Source: Flectobacillus roseus (GTDB taxonomy: Bacteria; Bacteroidota; Bacteroidia; Cytophagales; Spirosomataceae). Taken from it: 64,000 nucleotides of DNA. Position 1 is the stretch's first letter. Every line of letters starts with the position of its first letter. Positions 7,451-15,398 of this stretch are shown here, one piece after another. Below the pieces are notes generated by a model, which saw nothing but the letters and a program-made list of their open reading frames with translations, was not told where the DNA came from and did no database searches. The DNA is taken from the NCBI RefSeq assembly GCF_030056665.1, contig NZ_JASHIG010000023.1, one strand, 5' to 3'. Made by a program: the position numbers and the translations under genes.

Positions 7451-8368
7451 ATGATATATAAAAAACTTATACTTGCGATATTCTGCATACTTTTTTTGGG
7501 TAAACTTTCGGCTCAAACAGTGAAAGTCGATGAACACTCATTTTATAATGATAGAATATCGAAAGCCCCGCAAAGTGTTTTCGAAAAATTTATTGAGGCT
7601 GGAATGCAGCCAACCAACCACGAATTGACAGAAACTGAAAAGGTCAAAGTAGGTAAAGCCTTTGCAATACTGCCTCCATTGTATAAAAAGGTACTTAAAG
7701 AGCATCTTCAGAGTATCAGCTTTATGGACAATATGCCCAATACGGCTCTAACATCGACCCTAGAAACGACTGGTTCAAGCAAACAATTTAATATCACTTT
7801 CCGGGCAGGAATTTTGAACGAAACAATTTCTGAATGGGCAACATGGAAGGAAAAATCCGTATTCGATAATTCGGCTAATCCCACTACAGAAATACAGATA
7901 GATGCAGGCAAATTAGATGCTATTCAATACGTTCTGCTACACGAAGCTACACATGTGGTTGATGCCGTTTTGGGATTTACTCCACACGCAGTAGAAGCGG
8001 ATTCTTTGGTAGCGCATACGGAATTCACAAGAAATATATGGCGTTTATTTAACAAACCAACCGCTCAATTCTCGAATCCTACATTGGAAAAAACGCGTTT
8101 CCGAAGCGGAAAAATACAACCCATAACTTCTGCTTCGGAGATTTATAACACTCTCAAAACAACTCCCTTTACATCACTTTACGGCATGGCTTCTTGGTAT
8201 GAAGATGCCGCCGAACTCATTTCAATCTATCATTTGACACAAAAAATGAAGCAACCGTTTACCGTTTTTGTAAAAGAAAAAGATAAAGTTATTTCAAGAT
8301 TTGAACCGATGACGAATGCTTTAGTAAAGCAAAGAGTACAAAAACTCAACTTTTTATACGTCAAGTAA
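7451..8368 (+). CDS. Secreted HEXXH-containing protein, putative metalloprotease
   Basis: 305 residues with a Sec signal peptide (1-21, ends KLSAQ). I do not recognise a named family. LLHEATHVVD at 162-171 is a zinc-binding HEXXH motif. YEDAAELISIYH at 250-261 supplies Glu251 and Glu255 as plausible third ligand, a gluzincin-like spacing of roughly 80 residues. It may therefore be a periplasmic or outer-surface metallopeptidase, but substrate and cleavage are unknown. It lies 32 bp after the HxlR gene and is followed at 8451-8481 by a hairpin identical to the one at 1046-1076. Confidence 0.7.
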   Translation: MIYKKLILAIFCILFLGKLSAQTVKVDEHSFYNDRISKAPQSVFEKFIEAGMQPTNHELTETEKVKVGKAFAILPPLYKKVLKEHLQSISFMDNMPNTALTSTLETTGSSKQFNITFRAGILNETISEWATWKEKSVFDNSANPTTEIQIDAGKLDAIQYVLLHEATHVVDAVLGFTPHAVEADSLVAHTEFTRNIWRLFNKPTAQFSNPTLEKTRFRSGKIQPITSASEIYNTLKTTPFTSLYGMASWYEDAAELISIYHLTQKMKQPFTVFVKEKDKVISRFEPMTNALVKQRVQKLNFLYVK

Positions 8369-8450
8369 TCGTATAACACAAGATTATACAATTACATCAT
8401 TTGCTTTCTAGCTTTACGGCACCGCTCCTTCTCTTCACAACATAAAACAA

Positions 8451-8481
8451 AAAACTCGACAGAAACTTTCCGTCGAGTTTT
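8451..8481. terminator. Hairpin terminator, copy of 1046-1076 hairpin
   Basis: AAAACTCGAC (8451-8460), loop AGAAACTTTCC, GTCGAGTTTT (8472-8481). Loop and stem are identical to the 1.0 kb hairpin and the flank TTTCTATAATCTAC also matches. It lies between convergent genes. Confidence 0.82.
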
Positions 8482-8550
8482 GAGTTGCCCTTTCTATAAT
8501 CTACTCTATTAAAATTTGTTAGTGGTTAAGGTATTTGAAAATATAGCCTT

Positions 8551-8871
8551 TTAGTAACTCATAATTCCACCTGACAAGTTATACACCTGCTCAAAACCGT
8601 TGTCTCCCATATATTTGCATGCAGAACCACTACGATTACCACTGCGACAGTATACCAAGTATGTTTTGTCTTTAGCTAATTGTGTTATTTTTTGTGAGAA
8701 ATTCACATCCATCAAATCTATATTAATTGCTTTTGGAATCGAACCTTGTTTAAATTCCAAAGCAGTACGTACGTCAATAATTACAGCATTAGGATTTTCT
8801 GAAATCATAGCCTTGAATGCTGATGATGAAATATTTTCGTAGTTTTTCTTAGTTTTAAAAAAATCGAACAT
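8551..8871 (-). CDS. Single-domain rhodanese sulfurtransferase
   Basis: 106 residues, one rhodanese domain. Active-site loop CRSGNRS with Cys75 as persulfide carrier; the DVRTALEF motif at 33-40 and closing VYNLSGGI complete the fold. Cytoplasmic, no signal peptide. It moves sulfane sulfur between thiols such as glutathione, coenzyme A or bacillithiol. The promoter carries the TGTRAY-N4-RTYACA operator shared with the persulfide dioxygenase, YeeE and SQR units, which ties it to the sulfide regulon. Divergence of distance and strand from the other members argues for regulon rather than operon membership. Confidence 0.93.
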   Translation of the reverse strand: MFDFFKTKKNYENISSSAFKAMISENPNAVIIDVRTALEFKQGSIPKAINIDLMDVNFSQKITQLAKDKTYLVYCRSGNRSGSACKYMGDNGFEQVYNLSGGIMSY

Positions 8872-8932
8872 GATCTTAGACGTTTAAATATTAATGGTTA
8901 AATGATACCTCTTGGCATCTTTAACTATAGAC

Positions 8933-8977
8933 CAAAATTCGGTATAAAGTCACTGCTGTACAGTGATATATGTTACA
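8933..8977 (-). promoter_or_regulatory. Crp/Fnr-type operator and -7 region, rhodanese
   Basis: Operator AGTGATATATGTTACA at 8962-8977. On the minus strand the -7-like box GAATTTTG lies at 8940-8933, with exactly 25 nt between operator and TTTG. The start codon is at 8871. Confidence 0.75.
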
Positions 8978-9038
8978 TAAGACTTTTTTATACGAAAAAA
9001 ATATTCCTACATCCTTCATTTAATTAAGTGAGTTAAGA

Positions 9039-9125
9039 ATGAGTGATTATTTTAAAATCTGTATTCTCGCAGTAGAGACGCAATGATTGCGTATTAATCC
9101 AATTCATATCTAGCATAGTAGCATC
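9039..9125. repeat. 87-bp dispersed repeat, copy 1
   Basis: Begins ATGAGTGATTATTTTAAAAT and ends TAGCATAGTAGCATC. Contains GTAGAGACGCAATGATTGCG, the left part of a REP-like palindrome (right arm degenerate here). About 90% identical by eye to 9149-9235. Confidence 0.8.
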
Positions 9126-9148
9126 TTTGTGATTGAGCGATTGAGTGA

Positions 9149-9235
9149 ATGAGTGATTATTTTAAAATTTGTATTCCATCAGTAGAGACACAATGATTGC
9201 GTCTCAAGCCAATTCATATCTAGCATAGTAGCATC
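9149..9235. repeat. 87-bp dispersed repeat, copy 2
   Basis: Same 87-nt length and ends as copy 1, with core GAGACACAATGATTGCGTCTC. Its last base abuts the A-run of the terminator at 9236-9275. Confidence 0.82.
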
Positions 9236-9275
9236 AAAAAAGCGGTCGGCAATAATTTACCGACCGCTTTTTTGA
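9236..9275. terminator. Bidirectional terminator, downstream of cydAB
   Basis: Stem AAAAAAGCGGTCGG / CCGACCGCTTTTTT with a loop of about 10 nt. It lies about 110 bp beyond the cydB stop on the minus strand. Confidence 0.85.
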
Positions 9276-9382
9276 TGAAAATTTGAAGAATAATTCTAAT
9301 TCGAAAAAATGATATCAACATGCTTGATAACATCAAAATCACTCATTCACTCAATTAGAAATGACGATTAAACGTATCTCGG

Positions 9383-10417
9383 TTAGTAACTTGTTTCGTC
9401 TAATTTTACTTTTCCTCTAAAAGTCCAAAATACAAAACCTGTGTATAGTCCCACCAAAGGCACGCCAATGGCGGCAAACGTTAGCATAATTTTGAGAGAT
9501 TTATCGGTTGACGCTCCATTGTGGATATCTATATGAAACTGTGGGTCGATTGTGGATAACACAATATTGGGAAATAAACCTACAGCCACCAATGCCATCA
9601 ACATAGCCGTTACAAAAGCCGAAGAGAAAAAGGCAAAACGATACTTACGCTTCGTAATTTGTCGTGTAATGTTAGCTACAGCCAAAATCGTCAGTACAGG
9701 GAAGAAAAACATCATCGGTACTTCCTTAAATCTTTCGACCATGTGTGGCAAATATAACAGCGTGTAAACTGTACTTAAAGCAAACATCAACACAAAAAAG
9801 ATGGTGGTATTTTTTACCAAAACTGTCAATTTAGCATAAAGACGATTCTCTGTTTTCATAACCAAATAAATAGCCCCGTGCATCATAAACAACGATAATG
9901 TTGTAATCGCCATCAAAATAGAAAATGGATTAAAGAAATCTCCAACTGTTCCTCTATAAATAAATTGGTCGTCGATTGGCAAACCTTGAATGATATTACC
10001 GAGTACCAATCCCAACGACAAAGCCAGCATAATACTCGAAACGCTATAGCTCACATCCCATAGCTGACGCCACCAAGCCATTGGTTCTTTTGAACGAAAT
10101 TCAATAGAGATTGCACGAAAAATTAATAATACCAAAAACAGCATAAACAACTCATAAAAAGCCGAAAATACCGTTGCATATACTACTGGAAAACCCGCAA
10201 ACAGCGCCCCTCCTCCTATTACTAGCCACACTTCGTTTCCGTCCCACACAGGTCCGATGGCATTGAGTGCAATACGACGACTTTCTTCTTTTTTGAAAAA
10301 TAAATGCAGAGCTCCTGCTCCCAAATCAAATCCATCCAAAATGGCATATCCTGTAAATACACCACCCACGACCAAAAACCACCACGTAGGTAAATCGAGT
10401 CCAAAGATTGTTTCCAT
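9383..10417 (-). CDS. cydB: Cytochrome bd ubiquinol/menaquinol oxidase subunit II
   Basis: 344 residues with eight or so hydrophobic helices, the CydB fold, starting METIFGLDLPTWWFLVVGGVF, which is the usual CydB N-terminus. Structural partner of CydA in the inner membrane. Starts 31 bp after the cydA stop; the two form an operon. No CydX-like small ORF is evident after it. The operon sits between two sulfide-regulon genes. Cytochrome bd is known to resist sulfide, which blocks haem-copper oxidases. Confidence 0.96.
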   Translation of the reverse strand: METIFGLDLPTWWFLVVGGVFTGYAILDGFDLGAGALHLFFKKEESRRIALNAIGPVWDGNEVWLVIGGGALFAGFPVVYATVFSAFYELFMLFLVLLIFRAISIEFRSKEPMAWWRQLWDVSYSVSSIMLALSLGLVLGNIIQGLPIDDQFIYRGTVGDFFNPFSILMAITTLSLFMMHGAIYLVMKTENRLYAKLTVLVKNTTIFFVLMFALSTVYTLLYLPHMVERFKEVPMMFFFPVLTILAVANITRQITKRKYRFAFFSSAFVTAMLMALVAVGLFPNIVLSTIDPQFHIDIHNGASTDKSLKIMLTFAAIGVPLVGLYTGFVFWTFRGKVKLDETSY

Positions 10418-10448
10418 GATTTTATCTATTTTGAATTAGAGGTTCTTT

Positions 10449-11834
10449 TTATTGCAAAATTGGATTGTCACGTTTTGAATAATCAGGAATATCGTCAGAA
10501 TAATCTCCTGAATAATCGTCGGTCGGACCATGTTTGATTTTTTTATTAAGCAAATACACAAACAAGCCAAACAAAAGAATGTATACCAAGGTGAACAATA
10601 CCAGTGAAAATACTACCTGTGAAGCTTTTAAAGATTGAGACAAAGCGTCGGATGTTCTCAACAAACCATATACCACCCAGGGCTGACGACCCACTTCGGC
10701 TGAGTACCAGCCTAGCTGATTGGCCAATTGTGGCAATAATACCGACCAAGCAAAAATTTGTAGTAACCAACGTTGTTCAAACAAAGTACCTTTCCACCAC
10801 AAAAACGACGCTAGTAAAGTCAAGGCAATCAAAGCCATACCAATGGCGACCATTAAGTGATATGTCTGAAATACAAAATTGACTGCCTTCGGTTGATCTT
10901 CTTTTTTGAAGGCATTCAAGCCGGTAACAGGTTTGTTAAAATCTTGATATAATAAAAAACTTAGCCCTTTCGGAATCTTAAGTCCAGACACTTCTTGTTT
11001 TTGGGTATCTACCCATCCCAACAAATACATATCGGCTACCGCAGAAGCTTCATAATGACCTTCGAAAGCCGCTAGTTTAGCTGGTTGATTATGTGCCACT
11101 CCGTCGGCCGATTTATGCCCAGAAAATAGTTGTAAAAGCGAAGCAATTGTAGCCACAACCAGCGCTATCTTAAATCCTTTACGAGCAATTTCGACATGAC
11201 GATTACGAAGTAAATAATAGGCGTTGACACTCAATACCAAAAATGAACCTGCCAAAAACGAACCCAACAACACATGAGAAAGACGCTCGACAGAAGATGG
11301 ATTGAAAACCATTGCCCAAAAATCTGTAATCACTGCACGGGCATAAAGTCCCTGACCTTCGATGCGAAAGCCTGCTGGCGTTTGTTGCCACGAGTTGGCG
11401 ACTACAATCCAAATTGCTGAAAACATCGAACCCATTGCCACCATAACGGTTGAGAAGAAATGTACTCGTCGGCTTACTCGGTTCCATCCAAAAAGTAATA
11501 TTCCTAAAAAGCCCGATTCGAGCGCAAAAGCAAAAATCCCTTCTGCCGCCAAGGCACTGCCAAAAATATCTCCAACATAGCGAGAGTAAACAGCCCAGTT
11601 GGTACCGAATTCAAATTCCATAACAATACCTGTGGCTACGCCAATACCAAAAATCAAGGCAAAGATTTTAATCCAAAAGCGAGTCATCTGAGCATAGGCT
11701 TCTTTGCCTGTGCGCAGATACTGGGCTTCCATGATTACCATCACGATACCAAGGCCAATACTAAGAGGGGGATAAATGTAGTGAAACGCCACCGTAAAGG
11801 CGAACTGAATGCGGGATAGAAACGCTGTATCCAT
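10449..11834 (-). CDS. cydA: Cytochrome bd oxidase subunit I
   Basis: 461 residues. Haem ligand His18 in the N-terminal helix (TVAFHYIYPPLSIGL), the conserved GRQPWVVYG motif at 382-390, and multiple membrane helices identify CydA. The protein is short (E. coli about 520), so this is the short Q-loop class, as in cyanide-insensitive oxidases. It oxidises quinol and reduces oxygen to water without proton pumping. It would accept electrons that SQR (23094-24299) puts into the quinone pool. A minus-strand -7 box TAGTTTTG lies at 11913-11906, but no sulfide-type operator sits in front of it. Confidence 0.96.
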   Translation of the reverse strand: MDTAFLSRIQFAFTVAFHYIYPPLSIGLGIVMVIMEAQYLRTGKEAYAQMTRFWIKIFALIFGIGVATGIVMEFEFGTNWAVYSRYVGDIFGSALAAEGIFAFALESGFLGILLFGWNRVSRRVHFFSTVMVAMGSMFSAIWIVVANSWQQTPAGFRIEGQGLYARAVITDFWAMVFNPSSVERLSHVLLGSFLAGSFLVLSVNAYYLLRNRHVEIARKGFKIALVVATIASLLQLFSGHKSADGVAHNQPAKLAAFEGHYEASAVADMYLLGWVDTQKQEVSGLKIPKGLSFLLYQDFNKPVTGLNAFKKEDQPKAVNFVFQTYHLMVAIGMALIALTLLASFLWWKGTLFEQRWLLQIFAWSVLLPQLANQLGWYSAEVGRQPWVVYGLLRTSDALSQSLKASQVVFSLVLFTLVYILLFGLFVYLLNKKIKHGPTDDYSGDYSDDIPDYSKRDNPILQ

Positions 11835-11905
11835 AACATTGTGGAGTTTAGATTGAGATTGTATTGTGGGGATAGTGGCTAGCGTTTTTCAAGAAAATTA
11901 TTACT

Positions 11906-11913
11906 CAAAACTA
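11906..11913 (-). promoter_or_regulatory. cydAB -7 box TAGTTTTG
   Basis: Exact TAnnTTTG on the minus strand, 72 bp before the cydA start. The position where the sulfide regulon has its operator (11935-11950) shows no TGTRAY-N4-RTYACA. Confidence 0.5.
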
Positions 11914-11956
11914 TTTCCCTGAAATCAATTTCCCTAAAGTTGGGGCAGAAAATGAT

Positions 11957-11992
11957 AAAAAAAAAGATACAGTTAAAGCAACTGTATCTTTT
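11957..11992 (-). terminator. Terminator of persulfide dioxygenase gene
   Basis: Stem AAAAGATACAGTT / AACTGTATCTTTT with a 5-nt loop, followed on the minus strand by about nine T. It lies 145 bp after the stop at 12137, beyond the inverted-repeat element. Confidence 0.8.
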
Positions 11993-12033
11993 ACAATTTT
12001 TACCTAAAATCATACTAAAAAAAGGTTGTTAAT

Positions 12034-12121
12034 TAGGGAACAGTGACAGAGGCACAAAGAGACAAAGGGTTCTACTTTATCTGATAACATATCCACTTTG
12101 TGCCTCTGTGCCTTATCCCTT
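12034..12121. repeat. Inverted-repeat element, 13-bp arms
   Basis: Perfect arms CAGAGGCACAAAG (12047-12059) and CTTTGTGCCTCTG (12096-12108), with outer AGGGA/TCCCT. The internal ACAAAG.GGTTCTA and CACTTTGTGCCT match the element at 57866-57908, so this is a dispersed family. Confidence 0.75.
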
Positions 12122-12136
12122 TTACACTTTAAGTCC

Positions 12137-13552
12137 CTATTTTTTCAACGTCGATGGACATACAAAATCGGTTGTTTTGATACCTGCTTTCTGGATAGCA
12201 CCGAAGCCTCCGTTAATATCAATGAAGTTTTCGATACCACGTGCTTTCAAAATCGAAGAAGCAATCATCGAGCGATAGCCCCCCGCACAGTGAATATAAA
12301 ATGGTTTATTTTTAGGAAACTCCGACAAATTTTCGTCAATATAATCCAATGGCAAATTGATAGCTCCATCTACGTGTTCTGCTGAAAACTCGCCAGGACG
12401 ACGCACATCGATTACCAAAGGAGACTCCTCTGAAGCTAGTCTTGTAGCAAATTCGGTTGCATCTATTGACTCTACTGTGTCTATTTCTTTACCTGAAGCT
12501 TCCCACGACTCAAAACCTCCATCCAAATAGCCAATCACAAAGTCATATCCTACACGCGCCAAACGTGTGATGGTTTCTTCTTCTTGTCCTTTTTCGGTAA
12601 TCAATAAAATTTCTTGTTTCAAGTCTGGAATCAATGCACCTACCCATGGAGCAAACTGTCCATTCAAGCCAATATTGGTTGAGTTTGGTACAAATCCTTT
12701 ATTGAAAACTTGTGCATTACGAGTATCTAACAATACTGCACCTGTTTCGTTAGCTGCCGCTTCAAATGCTTCTGGAGACAAAGCTTGTGCCGCACGATTC
12801 ATGACTACGTCGATACTTTCGTAACCCTGCTTGTTCATCATCACGTTTTGAGGGAAGTATTGTGGCGGCTTACTCAAACCATCGGTTACTTCTTTAATAA
12901 ACTGCTCTTTCGACATATCAGCACGAAGGGCGTAGTTGGTCTGTTTTTGATTGCCTAAAGTATCGGTTGTTTCTTTACTCATGTTTTTACCACAAGCCGA
13001 ACCAGCACCGTGTGCAGGATATACAATTACGTCATCGGGTAAGGTCATCACTTTATTGCGCAAAGAATCAAACAAAAATCCTGCAAGGTCATTGATGGTT
13101 AAATCAGATTTTTGTGCTAAATCAGGACGACCAACATCTCCGATAAACAAAGTATCACCACTAAAAAGCGCTTTTTCTTGTCCGTTTTCATCAATCAACA
13201 AATAACAAGTGGATTCCATCGTATGCCCTGGTGTATGCAATACTTTGATTTTAACCTTTCCTAATTGGAACTCTTCGCCATCTTTTGCCACATGTGCATC
13301 AAAGCCCGTCACCGCATTTGGTCCATACACGATAGGTGCACCTGTCTTTTGAGAAAGGTCGATATGTCCCGAAACAAAATCCGCATGAAAGTGGGTTTCG
13401 AAAACATATTTAATCGTTGCATTATTACGCTGAGCTTTGTTGATATAAGGCTGTACTTCGCGAAGTGGATCTATTACGGCAGCTTCACCTTCTGACTCAA
13501 TGTAATATGCTCCTTGCGCTAAACATCCTGTATAAATTTGTTCTATTTTCAT
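12137..13552 (-). CDS. Persulfide dioxygenase fused to two rhodanese domains
   Basis: 471 residues. N-terminal metallo-beta-lactamase fold with iron ligands in THFHADFVSGH (His54, His56, Asp58, His63), as in ETHE1-type persulfide dioxygenases. Then two rhodanese domains: 270-355 lacks the active-site cysteine (its loop reads LLITEKGQEEE), while 370-455 keeps Cys422 in HCAGGYRS. The enzyme oxidises glutathione or CoA persulfide to sulfite, and the rhodanese part can make thiosulfate. It acts after SQR in sulfide detoxification. Promoter carries the regulon operator. Assignment to the family is firm; preferred thiol is unknown. Confidence 0.94.
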   Translation of the reverse strand: MKIEQIYTGCLAQGAYYIESEGEAAVIDPLREVQPYINKAQRNNATIKYVFETHFHADFVSGHIDLSQKTGAPIVYGPNAVTGFDAHVAKDGEEFQLGKVKIKVLHTPGHTMESTCYLLIDENGQEKALFSGDTLFIGDVGRPDLAQKSDLTINDLAGFLFDSLRNKVMTLPDDVIVYPAHGAGSACGKNMSKETTDTLGNQKQTNYALRADMSKEQFIKEVTDGLSKPPQYFPQNVMMNKQGYESIDVVMNRAAQALSPEAFEAAANETGAVLLDTRNAQVFNKGFVPNSTNIGLNGQFAPWVGALIPDLKQEILLITEKGQEEETITRLARVGYDFVIGYLDGGFESWEASGKEIDTVESIDATEFATRLASEESPLVIDVRRPGEFSAEHVDGAINLPLDYIDENLSEFPKNKPFYIHCAGGYRSMIASSILKARGIENFIDINGGFGAIQKAGIKTTDFVCPSTLKK

Positions 13553-13606
13553 GGCTTTAAGATAGTTATGAATATTTTTAAAAGTCTATTTAATCGATTT
13601 ATGCTT

Positions 13607-13651
13607 CAAAATTATAAGCTTATAACACAGAATTCTGTGATATATGTTACT
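13607..13651 (-). promoter_or_regulatory. Crp/Fnr-type operator and -7 box, persulfide dioxygenase
   Basis: Operator TGTGATATATGTTACT at 13636-13651. The minus-strand -7 box TAATTTTG at 13614-13607 is a perfect TAnnTTTG, with 25 nt between operator and TTTG, the same as at the rhodanese promoter. Confidence 0.82.
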
Positions 13652-13837
13652 TATATCAAAAGTTTTTTTGAAAAAAATGATAAATACTAATATCCGAAGT
13701 TAATATTGGACAATTTGCTAGAGCAACGAGGTTATGAGAGGATGTTATTTGTTAATCGTATATCCGTTATCACAATCAGACATATTACAATTTTATCTTT
13801 CTTATTACTGATAAAAGTAAAAAAATGGTCTAAAATT

Positions 13838-13882
13838 ATCAAAGCTGGAAAACATGGTTTAAACATGAGTTCCAGCTTTGAT
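13838..13882 (-). terminator. Terminator of acyltransferase gene
   Basis: Arms ATCAAAGCTGGAA (13838-13850) and TTCCAGCTTTGAT (13870-13882), with an inner CATG/CATG pairing; only a modest T-rich tail follows on the minus strand. Confidence 0.65.
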
Positions 13883-13899
13883 TTTGATGATTGTATTTC

Positions 13900-14973
13900 C
13901 TATTTTTTTGTCTGGTATGGAAAATACTTTTTCAAGTTATTGATTGGTTTTTCGAAAAGAATCCAAGAAAGATAACTAGCTACCAATAAAACAATTAAGC
14001 TCGTAAAGTGATTACCGATGGCTGGTAAATGAAATTTTTGCCAAACAAACCAAAACAATAAAGGTACAGTCATGTGATACACATACACACCATAACTGAT
14101 TTTACCAACAAAAACCATTGGTGCGCTCGATAACACTGCATTGAGCCAATGGGGTTTCGGACTACAAATCAGCGATAAAATATATGCACTGATACAAGAA
14201 ATTGCGGTACGCAAGAATAAGATTTTCACCAAAGTGGCAGTGTTATCTTTCACAAAAGACACATACAAAAGTATAGCGAGTGAAGGTATTACCGTGTATC
14301 GCAATAGGCGATGTAATTGGTCCTGCACTTGATTGATTCGATACCAAGAAAGTAATCCTCCCCACGCAAAACAATCAATACAAGTAAGAGTAATTAAACC
14401 TTGTCCTTGTTGAATATAGATAAAGTAAAATCTGAAAATAATGCCCAAAATTACGGTTGCCCAAAGCAAGGTAATCGTATGTTTTTTAGGTATTAAGAGC
14501 ACAACAAATGCCCATACCAAATAAAATTGTTCCTCCACAGCCAACGACCAATAAGGCGAAAAGGCATCTGCCCAAAAACCTGTTTTTTCCAGCAAATGAT
14601 TGTATGTATAAAGAATATAGTACCAAGGGTGCTGATACAAATCAGTCGTAAAAGGAATATGTAGTTTGGGCAATGCAAAACCAACCGCTAACGTCAGATA
14701 ATAAATCGGGAAAATGCGCAGGGCTCTTCTTATCATGAAATTTTTGTAGACCTGCACAGCATCACCCAAAGACTCTGTTTTGTTTTTGATAAGAATATCC
14801 GTAATTAAAAAACCACTCAAGACAAAAAAGAGCGTTACCCCTATCGTACCATTAGGAAGGGTATTGACCCAATGGTTGGTTGGCAACCAATGAAATATTA
14901 ACACTAAACCAATAGCGATGGTACGAATACCGTCTAGCTGTGGAAGATAGTTGTGTTGAGGTTTTGAAGACAT
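13900..14973 (-). CDS. Membrane acyltransferase family 3 protein
   Basis: 357 residues with about ten membrane helices. N-terminal QLDGIRTIAIGLVLIFHW carries the conserved catalytic-loop His of acyltransferase-3 (OafA/NodX-like). FFVLSGFLI, the Arg-rich FMIRRALRIFPIYYL and YWSLAVEEQFYL are the other family signatures. It O-acylates surface sugars such as exopolysaccharide or O-antigen. It stands alone, with its own terminator and no sulfide operator, so its place inside the sulfur block is likely incidental. Confidence 0.92.
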   Translation of the reverse strand: MSSKPQHNYLPQLDGIRTIAIGLVLIFHWLPTNHWVNTLPNGTIGVTLFFVLSGFLITDILIKNKTESLGDAVQVYKNFMIRRALRIFPIYYLTLAVGFALPKLHIPFTTDLYQHPWYYILYTYNHLLEKTGFWADAFSPYWSLAVEEQFYLVWAFVVLLIPKKHTITLLWATVILGIIFRFYFIYIQQGQGLITLTCIDCFAWGGLLSWYRINQVQDQLHRLLRYTVIPSLAILLYVSFVKDNTATLVKILFLRTAISCISAYILSLICSPKPHWLNAVLSSAPMVFVGKISYGVYVYHMTVPLLFWFVWQKFHLPAIGNHFTSLIVLLVASYLSWILFEKPINNLKKYFPYQTKK

Positions 14974-15202
14974 ACAGATAAACGACCCATCTTTAGCAAA
15001 GACAATAACAAACAGGTTATCAGTGATTTACTAGGATATTTAAAAGGGTAAAATAAAGATTATGATCTATTTATTTCAAGAAGCAATTCTTGAAGTTGAA
15101 GTTTCGAAGATAACAAAATTGTCAGAACTTTAGTGAAGAATGTTTTAAAATTCCCTAGAAAACCATTCCTGAGTTTTATTTAACGATTTAGTGATTGAGC
15201 GG

Positions 15203-15289
15203 ATGAGTGATTATGTTAAAATTTGTATTCTAGTAGTAGAGACGCAATGATTGCGTCTTGAGCTGAGTAAAATCTAGCATGGTAGTATC
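15203..15289. repeat. 87-bp dispersed repeat, copy 3
   Basis: Same ends and exact 87-nt length as the copies at 9039 and 9149. Its core AGACGCAATGATTGCGTCT is a perfect 19-bp palindrome. It ends directly at the A-run of a terminator, as copy 2 does. Confidence 0.85.
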
Positions 15290-15329
15290 AAAAAAGGCGG
15301 TTGAAAAACTAATTTCAACCGCCTTTTTT
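15290..15329. terminator. Bidirectional terminator after M1 peptidase gene
   Basis: Stem AAAAAAGGCGGTTGAAA / TTTCAACCGCCTTTTTT with a short loop; downstream of the minus-strand gene ending at 15399. Confidence 0.85.
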
Positions 15330-15343
15330 GATAAAAGTTGGAA

Positions 15344-15372
15344 GTAATCCCAAATGTCAACATTCGGGATTA
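15344..15372. repeat. Inverted repeat GTAATCCC / GGGATTAC
   Basis: Near-perfect 29-nt inverted repeat (inner AATGT/ACATT also pairs) between the terminator and the M1 peptidase stop. Possibly a second terminator hairpin, as it is followed on the plus strand by a short T run. Confidence 0.5.
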
Positions 15373-15398
15373 CCTCCTTTTTATGCTAGAAAGAATTC

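Noticed and set aside
11914..11956. Possible sulfide-regulon operator before cydA
   Set aside because: The sequence at the expected distance from the TAGTTTTG box has no TGTRAY or RTYACA half-site.
12098..12385. Plus-strand 95-codon frame antisense to the persulfide dioxygenase
   Set aside because: Shadow of a well-supported enzyme domain on the other strand.
13706..13975. Plus-strand 89-codon frame in the gap after the persulfide dioxygenase operator
   Set aside because: It runs over the acyltransferase terminator hairpin and into the antisense of its 3' end; composition is not coding-like.
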